From Scenedesmus sp. ARA3 (Eukaryota > Chlorophyta > Chlorophyceae > Sphaeropleales > Scenedesmaceae), in assembly GCA_004335835.1 (NCBI GenBank), contig RWJK01001110.1, positions 1 through 13,260 of the forward strand: 13,260 nucleotides of DNA, in the 5' to 3' direction. The first letter of the stretch is position 1. Each line of letters begins with the position of its first letter. The position numbers and the translations under genes were made by a program. Positions 6,517 to 13,260 of the stretch are shown piece by piece. The notes under the pieces are model-generated. The model saw nothing but the letters and a program-made list of their open reading frames with translations. It had not been told where the DNA came from and did not search any database.

Positions 6517-9500
6517 AGTCAAGTTTAGTATCATTGAGCAGTCCCACGGGTCGGCAGGGGAGAGCGCCTCCACCTCAGTCTCCACGTCGTCCTGCAAAGA
6601 AACGGGGCAGCATAAGCCAATCAATCGAGTCTGATACCTTACGTCAGCTGTTGTCGCACAAACTCACAACTGGCATAGCATTTTCTCACGTCCACACTTG
6701 CATGCTTCAGGCACATGCCAGCCAGCCGAACCCGACCGGCTGCAGCGCACTTACCGGCCCACATGCCTCCAGCAGCTCAGAAGGCCCCACGATCAGCCGC
6801 AGCCGCAGCACCACCACCACCCCCACCCCCAACAGCAGCAGCAGCAGCAGCAGCAACACGCACTCCCACACTCACCGGGCCGCATGCCTCCAGCAACTCG
6901 CTGGGCCCCACAATGAGCCGCAGCAGGTCTGTGGCTGTCACGATGCCCACCGGCCTTGACCGCTCATCCAGCACGTGCAGCCGGTGCAGGCGGTGCCCCG
7001 CCAGCAGCGCCAGCAGCTGCCGCAGGCTGCTGTGGGGGGTCACGCTCACCAAGGGGGGCGGCTTGAGGCCCTCTGCACCCTGCAGGGTATGTGAAACACA
7101 AGAGCGTACAGATACTTTGGGGTGTGCTGGCGCCATTCCAGACTGCAGGACAGTGGGAGCATGCGAGGCTTGCGTGCAGAGTTGTAGACAGGCCTGAGCC
7201 ACTCAGTAAAGGGCAGTGCAGACACATACACTTGACGCTGGCTGGTGGCATTGTATCACACTCTGTCGCGCTTGGTATGCGTGCCATGCGTGGCAGTTGC
7301 AGCAGATGTGCACACCATGCACTGGTACGTGTCCTCACTGCAACAACAGGGCACACGTTATGCAGTAGCATGCTGCACCGCACACGCCAGCTGCGTGCAT
7401 GCTGCCGCACCCACAGCCTACCTTGAGTCCCCAAGCATGCGCGCTCCCAACCGCCTGCTGCTGCTGCTGCTGGTGCTGCTGCTGCGTCGGCGGCGGCAGC
7501 GCGGGCGGCACTGCAGCAGCTGCGTGCTGCTGCCCACCCCAGCTCGCTGAGGCCCTTGCTGTGAGGTACTGCAGCACAGGGTCTGCCAGTGACACAAAGT
7601 GCTCCGGCAGCAGGCCTGCAAGGTCGCTGCTGCTGAGGCTGCCCACCAGGCCGCCACCGTGTGCGTGGCTGATGACGCCGACACACGACACCTTGTTGGC
7701 CTGCAGAAAGCAGTGCGGCGTAAGAGAAGGCTGCTGTGAGTGGGTGGCTACACATGTATGCAGCAGGATGAAGAAGCTGGTTGGAGACCCATGAATCTAT
7801 GGTGCAGTCCTGCAATGTGCAATGCATATTGGTTGCACTGAGTTGCAGTCATTTGAAACAGGTGCAGTTACATCTGCGAGTCGAGCTGCTACATGTAGCT
7901 GTATACAGGATCAAGGCAGCAATCCTGCTATAACCTGGCCAGTGTGCCGCACTCACCGCCATGCTTGCAAAGGCGTGTATGGCAGACATCTCTCCCGGCA
8001 CGCACACCACTGCCTTGTCAGCCAGGCCCAGCTGCGCCAGGCTGGCATCAGCCAGGGGGCCCAGCTGCTCCACGTGCTTGTGCAGGAAAGCCACCACGTC
8101 AGACTGGCTCACGATGGCGCTGATGCTGCAGAGGCAGTGCGGTGATGTGACGCTATGTCAAAGAATGGGTCATTTTCACGCAGTTGATGTGATTGTGGTG
8201 CTTGCAGTGAGACAGAGTGACAGAGTGAGGTACGGACAGACACTGGTGCAGCCAAGCACGCACCAGATGACTTGGTGAACAAGTAGCAGTTGAACACTGC
8301 CTTGGTTGTTGCTGCAACAAATGGCATTTCATTTTTACTGTAAAACGTAATACGAATCTGCCTGCATACATGCATGCATTGCTGTGTCTCCCTGGCACAC
8401 CGAAGCAACTTTTAGTGACGAGACTGGCAGCGCCAGGTCTCACTTGATGCCCTGCAGGCTGTCAGGCTCCCCAGCTGTCATGTCATCATCACTGCCATCA
8501 TCCTCAGCATCAAACACGCCCACCCGGTGCACCACCTGCATACAACAGCAGCGAATGCGTGCCCAGCAAAGCAGCGCAGCTGCTGAGTATGGGAGAGGAG
8601 CGCACACGCAGTACAGGCACGCATGCATTGCTGCTACGCGTGCATTGCTGCTCCTCAGCCAGTGTGCTGCGCCTGCTGACACGCAGATTGTGCGCTGCTG
8701 CCCAGACTGATGCTTGAATGCGCCTGTGCCTGCTGTCAAACATGTGATTATGCTTTTTTGGTACCTCCTGCCTGAGCAGCGGCACCAGGCCACCCCAGCA
8801 GAACATGCCAGCTCCTCCCAGCTTTCACAATCACTACCACGACACTAATTGCACACACAAGGCAGTAATGCATACCCACCCGCAGGCATCCTGCTGAGTC
8901 TGGCTGCAGGAAGCCGTACAGCACCACGTCATGCAGCGTGGACTGCAGGTCTGCCTTGTAGATCAGCGCACCATCCTGGCTGATGTTCAGGCTGCGCAGT
9001 GGCTGGTGCTCCAGCTGCAGACCTGCACGCCAGAACGTTGTGGAACCGCGGATATAGTTTTGAATTATCACGCGGGTGAGATTACGCAGCAGCAGGGGCG
9101 TTGCTGTCGGTGCCACCACCAGCCACCTGTGCTGCCACCTCAGCCAGCTGCCAAGCAAAAAAAAAATGCAGCGCGGCCACAGTGCAGCCGTACGCACCTG
9201 CAACGCGTAGCTTGTATTCCCTATTTTCCTCTGTCAAGCTGCGGATGTCGACTAGGCTGAGGAGCGCCCTGAGGATATCGAAGCAATCGACGAAACCCTG
9301 GTACACTTTGCCTTCAAAGACCGGGCAGCTGCTGATTCCGCTTTTAGCAAATGAGCGCAGAGCCTGCCCGGCTGTGGTCGAGGCCTGCAGGCAAACGACC
9401 GCTGCTGGTGGTCTATGCTGTAGCCAGCTTGACAACAGAGTTGTGTGAAGCAGGGATCGAACTGGCTCGAACCACACGTGATCAGAAGGAAGAGCGTCAG

Positions 9501-9519
9501 ATGCAGAGCTGATGGACAT
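6298..9519 (-). CDS. Four-CBS-motif protein, AMPK-gamma/SNF4-like
   Basis: Exons in transcription order: 9519-9198, 9022-8880, 8535-8444, 8125-7957, 7700-7422, 7079-6876, 6450-6298. All introns are GT-AG with matching phases; the total is 454 codons including TGA. ATG 9519 is preceded in frame by TGA at 9528-9526. Each CBS motif ends with the conserved Asp before a hydrophobic run: CFDI (D81), QSDV (D195), SSDL (D267), ATDL (D386). HRVGVFD (158-164) and HRLHVLD (367-373) match the adenine-nucleotide-binding histidine strands of AMPK gamma. Such proteins sense AMP/ATP, usually within a kinase complex; that role is inferred. A Gln-rich insert (about 314-322) separates motifs 3 and 4, and an acidic 50-residue tail follows motif 4. 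A plant-style CBS protein outside the SnRK1 complex is possible. The last intron carries echoes of both splice edges. Confidence 0.82.
6394..6459 (-). repeat. Start of CBS exon 7 with its acceptor: original copy
   Basis: The true exon 7 starts at 6450 with acceptor CTGCAG (minus strand). The block recurs at 6538-6600; the 35-bp core 6404-6438 matches 6548-6582 with one mismatch. The encoded residues DVDLETEVEALSPADPPDC correspond to DDVETEVEALSPADPWDC in the copy. Confidence 0.92.
6473..6516. repeat. CAG/CTG-rich tract between the two exon 7 start copies
   Basis: Interrupted CAG units (with CAC) on the plus strand read CTG towards the acceptor on the minus strand. Together with the CAG tract near 6834-6856 it brackets the nested pair of echoes in intron 6. 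Confidence 0.9.
6538..6600 (-). repeat. Echo of CBS exon 7 start with second acceptor, inside intron 6
   Basis: This copy has an acceptor ending TTTCTTTGCAG (minus strand) just above 6591, with a better pyrimidine tract than the true one. The frame from 6591 down to 6451 is open and in phase with exon 7. Using this acceptor would add 47 residues, largely Cys/Trp encoded by the CTG repeat. That peptide looks unlikely, so unproductive or nested splicing is more plausible. Confidence 0.88.
6748..6802 (-). repeat. Echo of CBS exon 6 end with second donor, inside intron 6
   Basis: This is a 55-bp copy of 6869-6923 lying 121 bp away. Read on the minus strand it ends RLIVGPSELLEACGP followed by a strong donor GTAAGT at 6754. 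Seven codons differ from the true exon end and every change is synonymous, including AGC versus TCT for Ser. Reading on from exon 6 reaches a stop before this donor, so simple donor switching is not productive. Confidence 0.9.
6834..6856. repeat. CAG tract just inside the donor of CBS intron 6
   Basis: About seven CAG units, ending in CAGCAACAC, lie between the true exon 6 end and its echo. It is the partner of the tract at 6473-6516 on the other side of the nested insert. Confidence 0.85.
6869..6923 (-). repeat. End of CBS exon 6 with true donor: original copy
   Basis: This holds the last codons of CBS motif 4 and the true donor GTGAGT at 6875. It is the source or partner of the echo at 6748-6802. 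The reading frame is fixed by the continuous CBS motif upstream (HRLHVLD, then GIVTATDLLRLIV). Confidence 0.92.
8620..8653. repeat. 17-bp imperfect tandem repeat in CBS intron 2
   Basis: Two adjacent units (8620-8636 and 8637-8653) share the core TGCATTGCTGCT with two mismatches. It is intronic and no function is apparent. Confidence 0.75.
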
Positions 9520-10279
9520 GCCGGATCATCTGGTGTGTGCGTGCGTATTTGTGTTGCAGCTGCAGTTCCGACACAACGATTCAAGTAATCCTGGTTGTTG
9601 AGAGGACGTAGCAACGATTCACAATTGAAAGAACCAATTTCCAAACAAAGCAACAAGACGGCAGCATGAGCTGGACCCTAGTCTGCTGACTGACATTGCT
9701 GATTGACACTCCCTGCTAGACAGGTCCGAGGGCCTGCACGCAATCGCAGGAACTTCACGAAATTCCCCACACGACATTCTCAATTGAGCGTAGCACAAAG
9801 AGTGCGGTTACCCTGCACGACTATGAGCTGCCTGTCCTGTCCTGCTGCCCTCAGTCCCTGCATGCTGCACCACTTGTCTGATCAGCCCTTGTTGAATCAG
9901 CCACATTGTGCAAGCAGGCGGGCACTTGAATGCGCCCAAACCAGCCAAACAAACAACGGTGCAACTCAGACCCCTGAGGTGGCCATTGCTGCCACACCTG
10001 CATACTGTTGAGCCACCTGCAACAGCCGCTAGCGGCTAGCCTGCTGACAGTTCCAACACCACCAAAGCTGTAGACAATGCATTAAGCCTGTCTGGCATCA
10101 TAACAAGCCAATTTGCATTATGCAGCATCCCATGAAGGCTGCAGCCCAGCCGATGCCGGTGAAGGCACCAGCACGCACCAACCAGCAGGCTGCACGCCAC
10201 CTTTCCTTGCCACCAGACCCCTACCCTCGTCTGCAGTGCCCACAGCAGAGCTACTGTCCTTGGTGACAAACGTAGCCGC
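9520..10279. other. Intergenic region: CBS 5' flank and U2AF 3' flank
   Basis: No coding similarity was seen. A plus-strand frame at 9703-10011 stays open for 102 codons but has no recognisable content. A 10-bp direct repeat CAACGATTCA lies upstream of the CBS gene (9574-9583 and 9612-9621), and CTCAATTGAG at 9779-9788 and AGCCGCTAGCGGCT at 10024-10037 are perfect palindromes. No TATA box for the minus strand and no minus-strand TGTAA for U2AF were found. Confidence 0.6.
10024..10037. repeat. Perfect 14-bp GC-rich palindrome
   Basis: AGCCGCTAGCGGCT is an exact self-complement about 240 bases after the U2AF stop. It may be a 3'-UTR stem without a loop or simply chance. Confidence 0.6.
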
Positions 10280-11893
10280 TTACGCAAACTGGCACGTGTC
10301 AAACGCCGCCTGGTCAAAGATGCTCGCCTCCACCGGTCGCTCGCCAAACATGCGGCCGTTGAGCGCAAGTCGCGCCTTCTCCGCGGAGCGCGCATCCTCG
10401 TAGTGCAGGAAGACCAGGCCCACCCCTGGCGGGTCACCTGACGGGTCGCCAGCCTTGGCGGGGCGAGGCATGACAACCTGCGCAGGCACACAGAATAGTT
10501 TTCATTCGTGGGTTTTGTACAACATAGCGCTGTGCTGCTTGCATGCATCCAAACTTGATCCAAATGCAATTTCCCTGTCAGGAGATTGCGGGATGACCAC
10601 CTGCGCAGGCACACACAGCGTGCCGCAACACAGGAGTGCGCCAACGTGTGATGCTGAGCAGCAGCACAGAAGCTGTTCAACAAGCAGTACTGGAGAGGCA
10701 GGTGTGTGCAGTGCACAACTACAAGCGTTCCATGAGGCTGCTGCTGCACCACCCAGCGACTCGCAATGTAGCCAGCCACGCACCTGCTTCAGTGCGCCAT
10801 ACTTGGCCACCTCTGTGCGCGTGTCCTCCACGATGTCCTCATACTCCTCATCATCAAGCAGCTCATCACGCTCAACCATGGCTGCCAGCCGCACCACACA
10901 GCCGCCACCTGCTGCTGCTGCTGCTGGCGCCGCCAGCGAGCCACAGCTTGCTTTAGCCAGGCCAGGGCTGCCGACGCCTGCCGCTGCTCCTCCTCCTCCT
11001 GCTGCTGCTGCTGTTGCGCCATCTTCCCTGCCATTGCTTTGACCAGCATCATCTGCACCCCCTGCAGGAGCTGCAGCTGCAGCCACTGCTGCCAATTGCT
11101 GCTGCTGCAGTGCTGCAGACGCCGCCATGTTGGCTGTCGCAGTCGCAGCGGAGAACGCCGCTATGCTGTTGGCCACTGCAGCGACAGCCGCATGCGGCAC
11201 GACTGCCTGCTTGCCGCTGAGCCGCTGCATGAGGGCTGTCTGCTGCTGCGCGATGAGTTGCTGCAGGGCCAGGGCGCTCTCCGGGTTGGCTGCGCGCGCA
11301 GCATGCAGCTGTTGGCCTGCAATGACCATCACGCTCAAACCTGTAGCACAGCGAGCAAGACACAACAACAAGCGCGCACCAGCATCAGACACACTGACCA
11401 TTGGGACGGAGAGGCATTACAACACGCTCAAGCCTGCAGCGCAGCGAGCGCGGCAGCCAGAAGCCCACGTGCGCACCAGACACGTGGGCACTGGAACAGG
11501 GGAGGTGATACAAGATGCTTGACAGCCCAGGCAGGCGGCCCTCCCGTACACGGCACCATGTGCCAGATAACACACATCCAAACAAGCCCAGTGACTGCAT
11601 CCAGAGGATTTGCAACCTTGCATCTTGCGACGCACCTGCCACAGCTGCATCAATCACGCCAGGGTCAGAGAACTATGCCAGCACAAAAACAAAACTCAGC
11701 ATCACACAGTCACTGCTGAGTTGCAACTGGCTGTGGAAGCTGCGGATGTGGCCGCACCTGCCACGGCTGCGCTGATCACGCCAGGGTCGGAGAACTCTGC
11801 CAGCACGGTGCCTGTGGGGTTGCCGGCAGCATCCCGCAGCATGCTGAAGGCCTTGAGCACACCAAACGTGCCCAGGATGCTGCGCACCTGCAG

Positions 11894-11930
<37 letters not shown>

Positions 11931-13260
11931 GTGCGTCTGCCTGTTTATGCAGCAGCAGCAGTACACGCATCTGCCTGCGAACCAGTAATCCGCACACCTG
12001 CCATTCATGCAGGCATGGCGTGCCACTCCTATCAAACTATTTTGCCAATTGCATACTGACAGCACCCACATGCGCTCCAAATCCTCTCTGTCACAGGCAC
12101 CATCACTCAGCAAGTACTATTCTTATTCAGCCGGCACTCTGCAACCCAGTGAAACCACAACTCCGCAGCACAACAGCGCACCTGCTCCTCGCCCAGAGCT
12201 GTTGGCAGGCCGCTGACGCTGATGCGTGGCGCGCTGGCCTCATCCACCAGGCCGCCCAGCACACTCAGCAGCGCCAGGTTGATGTAGGGCGAGGGCTCCC
12301 CAGGGCCTAGGGCCTTGGCGGCTGCGGGGTTGTAGTCGTGCGGGCGGCGGATGCGCAGCACCTCACCCTGCGGGGCATGAGGAGGCAGGATGCGGGGTGT
12401 GGTGTGGCAGGGAAGGATATCGCTGGAGGTGGTGTGAGGCGCGCTGCTGGTTATGCTGTAGTTTGTATATTGAACAGAGCTGGTGCAGTACAGCGATGCA
12501 CACAGGCAGCTGGCGGGTGAAGCTGGGAGCGACCAGCAATCTTTAGGTCGCTGGTACTAAGCCAACAATCGACAAACTATAAATTAATAACAAAAGAAGC
12601 GCACAAAAGAAGCGCACCTGGCAGGTCACGCCGTCGAAGGCCATGGCGTTGCTGGCCTCCTCCACGCTGCGGAACTCCACAAACGCAAAGCGCTTGTCAG
12701 GGTTCATGTAGCAGCCGATCACGGGAGAGCCCAGTGCGCTGCAGCCGCCCACAGCCATCATCACCTGCGACAGCAGAGCCAAGGGCGAGAGCAGCCGCAG
12801 CACCGCGCTGTAAGGCCAACTGGCACACTGGAAAGAGACTGTTGCTGCTGAGTGGCATGTACATACAAAGCACAGCTGCCAGGTGTGGGAACCAAAAGAA
12901 CGGCGTGAGCGTTTCCAGCAACCTGGAATGTGGTGTGAGCAGCTACAACGAGGCAAGATACTGCAGAAGCTGCCAAGCAATGTCTGCACCTCACCGCACC
13001 CTGCATAACACTACAAGGCATAGCAGCAAGGGCATCTCAAGCACCGCAGCAGCCCGCACCTGATTGAAGAAGTGCGTCAGCGCCACCTCGCTAATGCCAG
13101 GAGGCAGGCTGCCCACGTACACGCGCCGCGCATGGCGGCTCAGCTGCAGCGCCTGCGGCGTCGCCTGCGCATTCGCCAGCGCAGCCAGCCGCGTCATCTC
13201 AGCCACGCGCGCCAGCTCCGCAGCAACCACCTCCTTGCTGCGAGCAGCAGGCGCAGGCCC
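10280..13260 (-). CDS. U2AF2: U2AF large subunit (U2AF65), 5'-partial
   Basis: The protein binds the 3'-splice-site pyrimidine tract and contacts SF1 and SF3b. Exons in order: 13260-13060, 12764-12618, 12367-12182, 11887-11758, 11340-10784, 10477-10280 (TAA). Phases agree, giving 472 residues in the window. The N-terminal RS/ULM part lies outside, and 13260 may already be past an exon start. RRM1 (about 45-124): RNP2 VYVGSL (47-52) and RNP1 RFAFVEF (92-98), then the family signature RRPHDYNP. RRM2 (about 163-238) is degenerate: ISVSGL and TGTVLAEF replace the usual IFVGGL-like and KGYAFCEY-like motifs. A 130-residue Ala/Gln/Gly linker follows, much longer than I remember in plants and animals. 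The UHM (369-472) has the acidic DDEEYEDIVEDTRTE helix and the RMF (449-451) R-x-F motif. All five introns start GTGCG. Three of them carry splice-site duplications. Confidence 0.9.
10467..10492 (-). repeat. Start of U2AF exon 6 with true acceptor: original copy
   Basis: The true acceptor (CTGCGCAG, then GTTGTCATGCC on the minus strand) begins exon 6 at 10477, encoding VVMPRP. The 26-bp block recurs 123 bp upstream in the intron at 10590-10615 with two mismatches. Confidence 0.88.
10590..10615 (-). repeat. Echo of the U2AF exon 6 start with second acceptor, inside intron 5
   Basis: The minus strand reads TGCGCAG|GTGGTCATCCCGC, encoding VVIP. This is closer to the plant U2AF sequence VVIPRP than the true exon's VVMPRP. 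The frame continues as QSPDREIAFGSS and stops before the true acceptor, so its use would truncate the UHM. Confidence 0.85.
11331..11356 (-). repeat. Start of U2AF exon 5 with true acceptor: original copy
   Basis: The true acceptor GCTACAG ends just above 11340. The 26-bp block recurs at 11424-11449 with three mismatches (spacing 93 bp). Confidence 0.85.
11424..11449 (-). repeat. Echo of the U2AF exon 5 start with second acceptor, inside intron 4
   Basis: The minus strand reads GCGCTGCAG|GCTTGAGCGTG. The first codons GLSV are kept (GGT/GGC is synonymous), then TTG TAA stops the frame. Use of this acceptor would be unproductive. Confidence 0.8.
11632..11684 (-). repeat. Echo of the U2AF exon 4 end with second donor; possible 37-nt mini-exon
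   Basis: This is a 46/53 copy of 11754-11806 inside intron 4. The copy has TAG where the exon has GAG. That TAG follows a T-rich tract on the minus strand and could serve as an acceptor, defining a 37-nt mini-exon ending GCAG|GTGCGT at 11636. Inclusion after exon 4 (phase 1) would give TGA within three codons. It is therefore a candidate poison exon; this is inference only. Confidence 0.78.
11754..11806 (-). repeat. End of U2AF exon 4 with true donor: original copy
   Basis: This holds codons for AEFSDPGVISAAVAG and the true donor GTGCGG at 11757. It joins in phase 1 to exon 5 (GLSVMVIAGQQL), completing RRM2. Confidence 0.9.
11895..11927 (-). repeat. (CTG)11 tract at the 3' end of U2AF intron 3
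   Basis: Eleven CAG units on the plus strand read (CTG)11 on the minus strand. The tract is followed by GCTGCAG and exon 4 at 11887. It is the same acceptor style as in CTNNBL1. Confidence 0.95.
12592..12617 (-). repeat. 13-bp tandem duplication of the donor of U2AF intron 2
   Basis: GTGCGCTTCTTTT occurs twice in tandem on the minus strand directly at the exon 2 end (12618). The donor GTGCGC therefore has an identical second copy 13 bases on. The second copy lacks the preceding CAG, so it should be weaker. Confidence 0.9.

Noticed and set aside
6298..6624. Cys/Trp-rich protein reading through both exon 7 start copies
   Set aside because: The Cys run is CTG repeat read out of its usual context. 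Splice structure explains the true exon better, although the frame is noted in the echo entry.
9440..9480. Minus-strand sequence resembling a tRNA T-arm (GTTCGA twice, GTTCGATCCCTG)
   Set aside because: It lies inside CBS exon 1 in a good coding frame, and no acceptor stem, D-arm or anticodon arm can be paired around it.
11632..11684. TAG in the U2AF echo as a sign of stop-codon reassignment in the nucleus
   Set aside because: All three gene models have ordinary GAG/CAG at matching places. The TAG occurs only in the intronic copy and is better read as decay or an acceptor AG.

Overview
The window looks like nuclear DNA of a green alga (Chlorophyta; Sphaeropleales or Chlamydomonadales is my guess). 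The genes are broken into short exons with GT-AG introns. Many introns start GTGAG or GTGCG and end in CTG-repeat tracts before CAG. The proteins carry Ala/Gln/Gly-rich low-complexity inserts, and TGTAA-type poly(A) candidates occur. No bacterial operon, tRNA, rRNA, transposase or CRISPR array is visible. All gene models were built by hand by joining exons in phase and comparing with remembered family sequences.

Layout. (1) 60-4322, plus strand: the 3' part of a CTNNBL1 (beta-catenin-like 1) gene, nine exons, ending in a long Gln-rich, RD/RE- and RS-rich tail. (2) 4323-6297: two kilobases with no convincing gene. They hold the presumed 3' UTRs of two convergent genes, one weak 251-codon ORF, palindromes and a small tandem repeat. 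(3) 6298-9519, minus strand: a complete seven-exon gene for a 453-residue protein with four CBS motifs, resembling the AMPK-gamma/SNF4 family. (4) 9520-10279: intergenic, holding the U2AF 3' flank and the CBS gene's 5' flank. (5) 10280-13260, minus strand: the 3' part of a U2AF large-subunit gene (RRM1, a degenerate RRM2, a UHM), six exons, open at the right edge.

Function. Two of the three genes are splicing factors: CTNNBL1 belongs to the Prp19/CDC5L environment and U2AF65 recognises the 3' splice site. The CBS protein is probably an energy-sensing regulator. Nothing shows that the three act together.

Most unusual signal. Four of the 19 complete introns contain partial copies ('echoes') of their own flanking exon edge together with the splice site, about 93-144 bp from the true site. 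Two introns carry echoes of both edges in nested order: exon A, A', B', exon B. In the CBS gene the A' echo keeps 15 residues identical while seven codons differ, all synonymously. It encloses an inner intron with good splice sites and lies between two CAG/CTG tracts. This could reflect alternative or unproductive splicing, transfer from a diverged homologue, or a haplotype assembly error. RNA and long-read data would decide.
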